Source: Acidobacteriota bacterium (GTDB lineage Bacteria; Acidobacteriota; JAAYUB01). Taken from it: 64,000 nucleotides of DNA. The notes beneath the pieces are model-generated. The model searched no databases. It worked only from the letters and a program-made list of their open reading frames with translations, and was not told the DNA's origin. The position numbers and the translations under genes were made by a program. Positions 7,155 to 14,743 of the stretch are shown piece after piece. The stretch lies in the NCBI GenBank assembly GCA_018001935.1, contig JAGNHB010000019.1, positions 1 through 64,000 of the forward strand, given 5' to 3'. Each line of letters begins with the position of its first letter. The stretch's first letter is position 1.

Positions 7155-8258
7155 ATGGACAAGACGATCCTCCTGGGGATGGACAAGGCGGAACTCGGGG
7201 CCTTCGTGGCCGGGCTCGGCCAGAAACCGTACCGCGCGCGGCAGCTGTACCACCACTTCTACCGCCGGGGGTGCTTCGACGCCGAGGCCATGACCGACAT
7301 GTCCCGGGCTTTCCGTGAAACCCTGCGGGAGTGCGCGGATTTTGGCCTCCCCGGGACCCTGGCCGTCCAGGCCTCCATCGACGGGGCCCGGAAGTACCTC
7401 TTCGAGCTTCGCGACGGGCTGCGGGTCGAGTCGGTCTTCATCCCCGAGGACGCCCGCACCACCCTGTGCCTGTCCACCCAGGCGGGGTGCGCCATGGGGT
7501 GTCGCTTCTGCGCCACCGCGGGGATGGGGTTTCTCCGGAACCTCTCCGCCGGGGAGATCCTGGGCCAGTTCTACGGCGTCCTGGGTGAGCGGGGTCTCGT
7601 GGGGCAGCCCGTCAACGTGGTGTTCATGGGGATGGGCGAGCCGCTGATGAACCTGGAGGCCGTGATGCGCAGCTTCGGGATCCTCCACGACCCGGAAGGC
7701 GGGGCCGTCTCGCGCCGGCGGATCACGGTGTCCACCTGCGGCCTCCCCGAGGGTATCCGTCGACTCGGCGAGCACCCCGTGCGGCCGAAACTCGCCGTCT
7801 CCCTCAACGCCACCACGGACGCGGTGCGCTCGCGCCTGATGCCCGTCAACCGGAAGCACCCCATCGCGGACGTGCTGAAGGCCTGCCGTGCCTACCCGCT
7901 GCCGGCCGGGGAGCGCATCACCTTCGAGTACCTTCTGGCGGCGGGCGTCAACGACACCGTGGAGGACGCCCGGCGCCTGGCGAGGCTCCTTCGCGGGATC
8001 CGGTGCAAGATCAACCTGATCCCCTGCAACCCGACCCCGGGAGGCGCGTTCGGCCCCCCCGGGGAGGCCGTGGTGGCGGCCTTCCAGGACGTGCTCGTCG
8101 GGGCCCGTTACACGGCCATCATCCGGAAATCGCGCGGGCGGGACATCCACGGCGCCTGCGGCCAGCTGGCGAGCCTGCAGGACGAGACGGACGGAGGGGG
8201 CCGTCCCCGGCCGTCACCGGGTGGGGCCGAGGGATATTACTCTCCGGATTCGGAGTAG
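7155..8258 (+). CDS. rlmN: dual-specificity 23S rRNA/tRNA adenine-C2 methyltransferase RlmN
   Basis: A 367-residue radical-SAM enzyme that methylates C2 of A2503 in 23S rRNA and, in E. coli, A37 of some tRNAs. The [4Fe-4S] triad is C112-x3-C116-x2-C119 (GCAMGCRFCATAG). Other family blocks are QPVNVVFMGMGEPLMNLE, RRITVSTCGLP, LAVSLNATTD, RSRLMPVNRKHPI and the methyl-carrying Cys region near the C-terminus (SRGRDIHGACGQL). The start at 7155 is preferred over 7143 because GGAGG lies at ideal distance before it. The C-terminal 25 residues after GACGQL are a Gly/Pro-rich tail. The aldolase gene starts 9 nt downstream. Confidence 0.95.
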   Translation: MDKTILLGMDKAELGAFVAGLGQKPYRARQLYHHFYRRGCFDAEAMTDMSRAFRETLRECADFGLPGTLAVQASIDGARKYLFELRDGLRVESVFIPEDARTTLCLSTQAGCAMGCRFCATAGMGFLRNLSAGEILGQFYGVLGERGLVGQPVNVVFMGMGEPLMNLEAVMRSFGILHDPEGGAVSRRRITVSTCGLPEGIRRLGEHPVRPKLAVSLNATTDAVRSRLMPVNRKHPIADVLKACRAYPLPAGERITFEYLLAAGVNDTVEDARRLARLLRGIRCKINLIPCNPTPGGAFGPPGEAVVAAFQDVLVGARYTAIIRKSRGRDIHGACGQLASLQDETDGGGRPRPSPGGAEGYYSPDSE

Positions 8259-8267
8259 AGAGGGACG

Positions 8268-9119
8268 ATGAACGAATACGAGGTGAAGAAGGCCATCATC
8301 GAGACCGGGAGGCGCTGCTGGCTCCGCGGTTGGGTGGCCGCCAACGACGGCAACATCAGTGCCCGGGTCGGCGACAACGCGTTTCTGACCACCGCCTCCG
8401 GCCAGAGCAAAGGCTTCCTGACCGCGGACATGATCATCCGGGTCGATCGTCACGGCAACGTCCTGGAAGGGAAGATGCGGCCGTCCACCGAGTTGAGGAT
8501 GCACCTCCTGGTGTACGAGCAACGCCCGGACGTGGGCGCCGTTTTCCACGCCCACCCGCCCGCCTGCACCGCCCACGCCGTGGCCGGCCTCCCCCTGTCG
8601 GACTGCGTCCTGCCCGAGATCGTGGTCACCCTGGGGGCCGTTCCCCTCGCGGAGTACGGGACGCCCAGCACCGCCGAGGTCCCCGACTCGCTTCTCCCCT
8701 ACGTCCGTGACCACAACGCCTTCCTGCTGCAGAACCACGGGGCCCTGACCCTGGGGAAGGACGTCTTCGACGCCTACTACCGGATGGAGTCCATCGAGCA
8801 CTTCGCCCACATCCACATCCTGGCCCGCGGCCTCGGCCACGTGAACGTGCTCAAGCCCGAGCAGGTGGAGAAGCTGATGGCCATCCGCGCCACCTATGGT
8901 CTTCCCGGCGCGGTGCCCGCCTGCCGGGCCGCCGGGGGCGCGAACCCGCCGGCGGGGGCCGGGGGGGAGGCGGGCCCGCTCCCGACCGGGAACCCGGTGG
9001 CCGGCGCCTGCCCGGCGTCGCCGCGGCCGGCGTTCTCTTCACAACCCACGAACCTTTCAGAACAGGAGTTGGTCGACCGCGTGACCTCGATGATCCTCGG
9101 TAAACTCAGTCGGGACTGA
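8268..9119 (+). CDS. class II aldolase (fuculose-1-phosphate aldolase type) with putative encapsulation peptide
   Basis: A 283-residue zinc aldolase/adducin-head protein. The catalytic acid E75 (STELRMH) and zinc ligands H94, H96 (HAHPP) and H157 (QNHGALTLG) correspond to the E73/H92/H94/H155 set of E. coli FucA, which splits L-fuculose 1-phosphate into DHAP and L-lactaldehyde. The catalytic domain ends near residue 212. It is followed by an approximately 50-residue Gly/Ala/Pro linker and a final amphipathic helix (LSEQELVDRVTSMILGKL, residues 263-280). This linker-plus-helix tail is the hallmark of bacterial microcompartment cargo, and fuculose-type aldolases carry such peptides in rhamnose/fucose microcompartments. 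No shell protein genes are in this window. Its last 14 nt overlap the convergent methyltransferase gene. Confidence 0.85.
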   Translation: MNEYEVKKAIIETGRRCWLRGWVAANDGNISARVGDNAFLTTASGQSKGFLTADMIIRVDRHGNVLEGKMRPSTELRMHLLVYEQRPDVGAVFHAHPPACTAHAVAGLPLSDCVLPEIVVTLGAVPLAEYGTPSTAEVPDSLLPYVRDHNAFLLQNHGALTLGKDVFDAYYRMESIEHFAHIHILARGLGHVNVLKPEQVEKLMAIRATYGLPGAVPACRAAGGANPPAGAGGEAGPLPTGNPVAGACPASPRPAFSSQPTNLSEQELVDRVTSMILGKLSRD

Positions 9120-9816
9120 TCACGCAGACGAGGAAGTAGAGGTCTTCCGCCTGGCGCCAGGTGCGGATCGCCAGTCCGGCCGATCCCGCCATGTCCCGGA
9201 CGACCTCGTCCGGCGGGATCATGTCGTGGCTGACGGCGTCGCCGACCCCGGCGTGGAAACGATTGAGGGACTCCCGCCCCTCCAGGTGGCACACCGTCAG
9301 GCTGCCGCCCGGACGGAGCAGGGCCGCGAGGGCGCGCAGGGTGGCCGCCTTGTCGTGGAAGTGCGGGAAGACGTTGTAACAGAAGACGGCGTCCAGCGAG
9401 GCGGGGAGAAGCGGGGGGAATGCGGCGTCCCCCGCCACGGCGAACACGGGGGGCACCCCGGGGCCCGGGCCGGGGGCCGGGGGCGAACCGGCGAAGGGCA
9501 TTGCGGCGTGCGGGTCGCGCGCGATTGGCCCGCGGAACACCGCCCCGTGTCGCAGCATCTCCTCCGCGTAGTCGAGGCCGATCACGACCCCTCCCGGCGG
9601 CAGGTGGGCGAGGAGGACCGGGATGATCCGCCCCGTCCCGCACCCCACGTCCAGGACGCGCCGGGCCGAGGGGATGCCGGTTTCCGGGAGCAGTTCGTGC
9701 AAACGTTCGGGTTCGTTCCCGGCGTGGGCCTGCTCGTCCCACCTTTCCGCATGCCGGTCGAAGAAGTGCCGTCGTTCGCGGTCGCCGGGTTGACGGGGGG
9801 AGTGGTGCGGGCTCAT
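9106..9816 (-). CDS. class I SAM-dependent methyltransferase
   Basis: A 236-residue Methyltransf_11/25-type protein. Motif I is VLDVGCGTGRIIPVL, motif II IGLDYAEEML, and the later strand LDAVFCYNVFPHF and LLRPGGSLTVCHL are typical. Between motif II and the third strand there is a Pro/Gly-rich insertion (about residues 108-125), perhaps a loop. Its start overlaps the stop of the upstream lipoprotein gene by 4 nt, and its 3' end overlaps the aldolase by 14 nt on the other strand. Substrate unknown. Confidence 0.85.
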   Translation of the reverse strand: MSPHHSPRQPGDRERRHFFDRHAERWDEQAHAGNEPERLHELLPETGIPSARRVLDVGCGTGRIIPVLLAHLPPGGVVIGLDYAEEMLRHGAVFRGPIARDPHAAMPFAGSPPAPGPGPGVPPVFAVAGDAAFPPLLPASLDAVFCYNVFPHFHDKAATLRALAALLRPGGSLTVCHLEGRESLNRFHAGVGDAVSHDMIPPDEVVRDMAGSAGLAIRTWRQAEDLYFLVCVISPD

Positions 9817-10898
9817 GGCGTTTTCGGCGGCTTCAGCCGGAGGTCCAGGTCAAAGGCGAGGGACATGGGCTGCGGGTTTCCCCCCGTTCCGAGATCGACC
9901 CGGAGAGCGCCCTTGCCGGCGGCGGAGCCGGAAACCGGGAAAGGGCACGAGACGTCCCACTCCAGGACCCCGGACAGCGACACGTCAAACGCGTTGATCC
10001 GGGACGGTGGAAAACCGGGGGCGGAGGAAACAGCGGCGCCCGGCTCGACGAGGGTCTGCAGGAAGACGGTTTTCACCCGGAACCGGTCGCCCTGCCTCGA
10101 CTCCAGCGTGAAGCGGGTCACCTGGCGGAACCTGGCCCCCTGGGCCGTGAGGGTCTGCACGGACTCCCAGACGGCCCCGGGGCCCACCGGCCCGTCGGGG
10201 AGCACGACCCCCCCCACCGGGTTCCGGAGTTGGTCCCACACGGGCTGGAGCCGGGGGTCGGCGACGGCCGTATCGATCGTCATGTCCCGGATGAGGCCTT
10301 TACGGCTGATCACGGCGGTCCCCCCGAATTTTCCCGCGGCCGGGTCCTTCAGGGCCTGTCCCAGGAGGGCCGCCACCTGGGCGTTGGCGTCCGGGGTCGG
10401 GAGCATCCGGATGTCGCCGAGCCGGAAGGCAAAGCGGAGGTCGCCGGACGGGGAGACGGATTTCGGGGTCACGCTCGCCGTCAGGGCGAGGGCGGGGACC
10501 CGGATCGGGGGGATCGGGGCCGCCCCGATCTCCATCGCGATTCCCGCCCGCACCTCGAAGCCGGTCTCGAACGGTTTGAGGGAATAGCGGTAGGCCAATT
10601 CCCGGCGGGGCTCCCGGCCAGGGTTCACGAGCCGGACCACGGGGGCCGATAGCGCGAACGCCCCGTCCTTCCCGTTTGCCGGGGTTGGCGCCGCTGAAGG
10701 CGAGGGGGGCGCCGTGACCGACCCGGGGCCCGCGGCCGACGGCTTCCCGGTGAGGGCTGCCGCCGGGGGCGTCGGCGAAGGGGCGCCCGAAACGGCGCCC
10801 GCCTCGACGGGCCGTCCCGGGGGCGGCGACGCCCCGCGCTGGCAGCCCGACAGGGTGAACAGCAAGGGCAGGAGGCACAGGACCAGGGCACGCTTCAT
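9813..10898 (-). CDS. putative lipoprotein
   Basis: A 361-residue protein whose first 19 residues (MKRALVLCLLPLLFTLSGC) form a lipoprotein signal with Cys19 as the lipidation site. Residues 20-85 are a Pro/Ala/Ser linker. The rest looks like beta-rich repeats (LAYRYSLKPFETGFEVRAGI, GLIRDMTIDTAVADP, VTRFTLESRQGDRFRV). An open frame extends upstream of the chosen ATG but that part has no signal peptide. It follows the large redox fusion gene by 19 nt and overlaps the methyltransferase gene. Function unknown. Confidence 0.75.
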   Translation of the reverse strand: MKRALVLCLLPLLFTLSGCQRGASPPPGRPVEAGAVSGAPSPTPPAAALTGKPSAAGPGSVTAPPSPSAAPTPANGKDGAFALSAPVVRLVNPGREPRRELAYRYSLKPFETGFEVRAGIAMEIGAAPIPPIRVPALALTASVTPKSVSPSGDLRFAFRLGDIRMLPTPDANAQVAALLGQALKDPAAGKFGGTAVISRKGLIRDMTIDTAVADPRLQPVWDQLRNPVGGVVLPDGPVGPGAVWESVQTLTAQGARFRQVTRFTLESRQGDRFRVKTVFLQTLVEPGAAVSSAPGFPPSRINAFDVSLSGVLEWDVSCPFPVSGSAAGKGALRVDLGTGGNPQPMSLAFDLDLRLKPPKTP

Positions 10899-10917
10899 GC
10901 CGGGTCTCGCCGGGCGG

Positions 10918-13900
10918 TCACTTTTCGGGTGCCAGGCCCAACTCGGCCAGCCGGGCGTTCCAGTGCCGGAAGAGTGCATCGACGTGGACGTAGTTGCGCA
11001 ACCCCGTCTCCCGCGCCCGCGGCGAGGGCAGCAGGAAGGGAAGGTGGGCGGTCTTCCCCTCGGGCGGAAAGGCCCCCCGGATGTCCAGGGCGCCGAACCC
11101 CCCGCGGGGGACCCGCGGCATGACGGAACCCATCTCCTTCCACAGAGCTTCGAGCCGGCCGGCGTACACGTCGGCGCCCAACGCGAGCCCCAGGCCGCCG
11201 ATGACCTCGAGGGTGGGCATCCCGGTCCGGTTCGGGACCGCGGCGCGGACGCGCTGGAAGCGGCCCTTCATGTTCATGACGGTCCCCTCGTTCTCGGTGA
11301 AGGCCGCCATGGGCAGGATGACGTGGGCGTGCTCGGAGGTCTCCGTCCGGAACAGGTCGACCGACACCACGCACTTCAGGTGGCGAAAGGCGTCGGCCAG
11401 GGCCGGTCCCGTTTCGGGGCAGCCGAGGATGTCCTCGGCGAAAGCGAAGAGACCGCGGACCTTGCCGGTCCGGATCGCGTCGGCGAAAGCCGGGGAGGAC
11501 AATCCCGCAGACTCCGGCAGACCGGTTCCCCAGACCGCGGAGAGAAGGTTCCGGGCCGCCGGGTCTCCCGCCGGGCGCCAGCCGGGGAGCCAGTCGGGGT
11601 GGCAGCCCATCTCCAGGACGCCGCGGCTGTTGGTCTGGCCCGCCATGGCGTAGACCAGGGGGTGACGCCCGCGGTTCTCCATGAGGATGCAGAGGTCGTA
11701 GAGGTACAGGGCGGCCTCCTCGCCCGCCGTCTCCAGGTCGAAGACGATGGCGGGGCGGCCGGTGAAGAGCTTGTCCAGAAGGGTGTTGACGTCGGCCGTG
11801 GTGAGCCCCAGCTTGCGGAGGGTGTCCATTCCCTGCACCCCGTCGAGGTGGTGCCGCAGGTCGGACAACCCCACCACGTTCCCGTGCGGGGCGAAGCGGG
11901 AGAGGGCCTCGGCGAGCAGGGCCCGGGTGAAGGCGCCGAGGTTGCGCTTCTCCAGGGGAATCCAGCGCTGGGCCACGCGGCCGGTGAAGCCGCCGTTCTC
12001 GTTGAGGAGGTACACGTTCGACTTGCCTCCCCGGGCCGCCTCGTGGATCTTGAACTCCATGACGGGGTAGTTGTCGAGCGTGTCGACCCCGAGCACCAGG
12101 ACGAGGTCCGCCGTGGCGATCCGGCTGTGCACCGGGCCGGGCAGGTCGTGGTAGAAGGCCTTGAGGGCCGGTTTCGAGGCCATGGACAGGCAGTAGACGT
12201 TGGGGGTCTTCAGGGCCGTGCGGGCGAATTTCTGGGCGAGGTAGGCCTCTTCGCAGGTGAGACGCCCGCCGGCCAGGACGCCGAAGGCCTCGGGGCCGAA
12301 ATTCTCCAGGACCGGGCGGGCCAGGCCCGCCACCGTTTCGAAGGCCTCGTCCCACGACGTCTCCGCCAGGACCCCGGCCTTCCGGACGAGGGGGCTGACC
12401 AGCCGATGCTCGGAGTTGAGGACCTGGAACCCGAACCGGCCGTTCTTGCAAAGGTTGCCTCCCGGCGTCACCGGGGAGTCGGGGTTGGAGGTCACCCGGA
12501 CCACGCGCTCACCGACGGTTTCCAGGACGACGCCGCACCCCACGCTGCAGAAACCGCAGACGGACGGCGAGCCCTGCATCCTGAACGGGCCCGGCTTGGG
12601 GGAGTCGGGCTTGACGGTGATGGCGCCGGTGGGGCAGGTCTCCGCGCACTGCCCGCAGGCGATGCAGGTGGTCTCCACGAGGGGTTTCTCCAGGGCCGGG
12701 CGGATCCTCGCGTCGAAACCGCGCCGGACGAAGCCGAGGGCGGCCGCCCCCACCACCTCGTCGCAGAGCCGCACGCAGCGGCCGCAGAGGATGCACTTGT
12801 TCAGGTCGAACCGCAGGAACGGGTGGTCCTCCACGGGTTTCTCCTCGTGGAAGTCCCCACTGAAGGCCACCGGGTTCACGTCGTACTCGCTGCACCACTG
12901 CTGGAGGTCGCACTCGAAGAAGGCCGTGCAGCCGCACTCGAGGCAGCGCTTCACTTCCTCGGAGGCCTGCTCGGCCGAATAGCCCAGCTCCACCTCCACG
13001 AAGCTCCGGATGCGGTCCTCGACCTCCAGCGCCGGGATGTGCTGCCGGGCGGTGTCCGGGGCCGCCGGGAGGTCCTCGGGCTTGAGGGTGGGGCGCAGGT
13101 TGTCCTTCCGGCTGATGAACGGTTTGACCAGCCGGAGGATCGTTTCCCCCGAGAGGCGGCGGTGGATGGCCATGGCCGCCTTCTTCCCGGCGGCGATGGC
13201 CTCGATGGCCGTGGCGGCGCCCGTCACCATGTCGCCGCCGGCGTAGAGCCGGGACACGGACGTGCCCATGGTCTCGGGGGTGACGTCCAGGGTGCCCCAC
13301 TTGGTCATCTTGAGGTCGAAGGCGCAGCGCGAGCTGTTGAAGGGGGCGTTGTCCGCCTGCTGGCCGATGGCGCTGAAGATCCACTCGGCTTCGATCTCGA
13401 AGTCGGAGCCCTCGAGGGGCACGGGCCGCCGGCGCCCGCTGGCATCGGGTTCGCCCAGGGTCATCCGGACACAGGTGATGCTCTTCACCTTGCCGTCCTC
13501 GCCCAGGTTGTAGCGCAGGGGGTTGGTGAGCAGTTCGAGCTTGACCCCCTCCTGCTCCATGTCCGCGATCTCCTGGTGGTGGGCGGGCATCTCTGCCCGG
13601 GAACGCCGGTAGACGACCGTCACCGAGTCGGCGCCGAGGCGCAGGGCCGTCCGGGCGGCGTCCACGGCGGTGTTCCCGCCGCCCACCACGATGGCGCGGC
13701 CCTTGAGTTCGGTGAGTTCACCGCCGTTGACCTTCTCCAGGAAGTCGATGCCGGAGATGACGTTGGGGGCGTTTTCCCCCGGGATCCGCATCAGGGTGGA
13801 TTTCTGGGCCCCGATGCCGAGGAAGACCGCCTCGTAGCCGCGGTCGAACAGGTCGTCGACGGAGAAGTCCCGCCCCAGGGCGGCATTGGTTTCGATCTCG

Positions 13901-14673
13901 ACCCCGAGCTTGAAGATGGACTCGGCCTCGTAGTCCATGACCTCCTCGGGGAGCCGGTACTCGGGAATGCCGTACATCAGCCAGCCGCCGGCTTTCTCGC
14001 GGGCCTCGAAGATCCTGACCTCGTGGCCTTCCAGGGCGAGGTAGTAGGCGGCGGTGAGCCCCGCGGGTCCCGCGCCCACCACGGCGACGCGGTGGCCGGT
14101 GGGCGGTTTCAGCAGGGGGGTGAAGGGGTGGCCGCACTCCCGGTCCAGGTCCGCGGCGTAGCGCTTGAGGTAGTCGATGCCGACGGGGTCGCCCGTCAGG
14201 TTCCGGCGGCATTTCGACTCGCAGGGCCGGGTGCAGACCCGCCCGCAGATGGACGGGAGGGGGTTGGTCTCCTTGATCAGGGCTACCGCCTCCCGGTAAC
14301 GGCCCATGGCGAGCAGGGCGATGTAACCCTGGATGTCCACGCCGGCGGGGCAGGTGAGGGTGCAGGGGCCCAGGCAGTCCGCGAAGTGGTTGGAGACGAT
14401 CAGTTCCAGGGCCGTTTTTCGCGCGGCCCGGACCTCGGGGGTGTCGGTGCGGACCACCATCCCGGGGGCGATCTTCGTGGCGCAGCTGGGGACGAACCCC
14501 CGGGCGCCGTCCACCTCCACGAGGCAGACGAAACACGAGCTGAACGGGGCGAGTCGCGGGTCGTGGCAGAGGGTCGGGATCTGTTTCCCGAGCGAGCGGG
14601 CGACCTCGAGGATGGTCTGTCCGCTCTCGGCAATGACGGTCTGACCGTCGATCTGTATCTTCACTTCGGCCAT
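10918..14673 (-). CDS. fused 2Fe-2S / GltD-like FAD-NAD(P) / molybdopterin oxidoreductase-like protein
   Basis: A 1251-residue multidomain protein. Residues 1-80 are a NuoG-type 2Fe-2S domain (C36, C47, C50, C64), followed by a His/Cys cluster motif (H96, C100). Residues 110-180 carry a GltD/DPYD-type Fe-S region (CGRVCTRPCESKC). Residues 195-510 are a GltD-like flavoprotein with FAD loop VVGAGPAG and NAD(P) loop VVGGGNTA. Residues 585-690 bind two [4Fe-4S] clusters (CILCGRCVRLC, CIACGQCAETC). Residues 704-1251 are a formate dehydrogenase alpha/NuoG-type molybdopterin fold beginning with a CxxCx3C cluster (CGFCSVGCG). The catalytic Cys/Sec-His of formate dehydrogenases appears replaced (LSMASKPAL near 829-837). 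With the NuoE/NuoF-like partners encoded just upstream it likely forms a soluble NAD(P)H/ferredoxin electron-transfer complex. Start at 14673 follows AAGGAGA. Confidence 0.88.
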   Translation of the reverse strand: MAEVKIQIDGQTVIAESGQTILEVARSLGKQIPTLCHDPRLAPFSSCFVCLVEVDGARGFVPSCATKIAPGMVVRTDTPEVRAARKTALELIVSNHFADCLGPCTLTCPAGVDIQGYIALLAMGRYREAVALIKETNPLPSICGRVCTRPCESKCRRNLTGDPVGIDYLKRYAADLDRECGHPFTPLLKPPTGHRVAVVGAGPAGLTAAYYLALEGHEVRIFEAREKAGGWLMYGIPEYRLPEEVMDYEAESIFKLGVEIETNAALGRDFSVDDLFDRGYEAVFLGIGAQKSTLMRIPGENAPNVISGIDFLEKVNGGELTELKGRAIVVGGGNTAVDAARTALRLGADSVTVVYRRSRAEMPAHHQEIADMEQEGVKLELLTNPLRYNLGEDGKVKSITCVRMTLGEPDASGRRRPVPLEGSDFEIEAEWIFSAIGQQADNAPFNSSRCAFDLKMTKWGTLDVTPETMGTSVSRLYAGGDMVTGAATAIEAIAAGKKAAMAIHRRLSGETILRLVKPFISRKDNLRPTLKPEDLPAAPDTARQHIPALEVEDRIRSFVEVELGYSAEQASEEVKRCLECGCTAFFECDLQQWCSEYDVNPVAFSGDFHEEKPVEDHPFLRFDLNKCILCGRCVRLCDEVVGAAALGFVRRGFDARIRPALEKPLVETTCIACGQCAETCPTGAITVKPDSPKPGPFRMQGSPSVCGFCSVGCGVVLETVGERVVRVTSNPDSPVTPGGNLCKNGRFGFQVLNSEHRLVSPLVRKAGVLAETSWDEAFETVAGLARPVLENFGPEAFGVLAGGRLTCEEAYLAQKFARTALKTPNVYCLSMASKPALKAFYHDLPGPVHSRIATADLVLVLGVDTLDNYPVMEFKIHEAARGGKSNVYLLNENGGFTGRVAQRWIPLEKRNLGAFTRALLAEALSRFAPHGNVVGLSDLRHHLDGVQGMDTLRKLGLTTADVNTLLDKLFTGRPAIVFDLETAGEEAALYLYDLCILMENRGRHPLVYAMAGQTNSRGVLEMGCHPDWLPGWRPAGDPAARNLLSAVWGTGLPESAGLSSPAFADAIRTGKVRGLFAFAEDILGCPETGPALADAFRHLKCVVSVDLFRTETSEHAHVILPMAAFTENEGTVMNMKGRFQRVRAAVPNRTGMPTLEVIGGLGLALGADVYAGRLEALWKEMGSVMPRVPRGGFGALDIRGAFPPEGKTAHLPFLLPSPRARETGLRNYVHVDALFRHWNARLAELGLAPEK

Positions 14674-14743
14674 GGCTGTCTCCTTTGTCTCCTTCCTGCG
14701 GGGTGTCCGTGACGACGGGGCGACGGGTGTTCCGGGCGGCCGC

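Noticed and set aside
6572..7186. Open frames giving Arg-Tyr, Ile-Pro or Thr-Asp repeats
   Set aside because: They translate the hexamer array and dispersed repeat; no start context or homologous domain.
10918..14673. Annotation as a formate dehydrogenase alpha subunit
   Set aside because: The Cys/Sec-His motif is not seen and the domain order is that of an electron-transfer fusion.
10714..14712. 1332-codon open frame on the + strand
   Set aside because: Lies antisense to the redox fusion gene; its translation is His/Gly/Asp/Glu/Val-biased low complexity typical of GC-rich antisense frames, with no domain.
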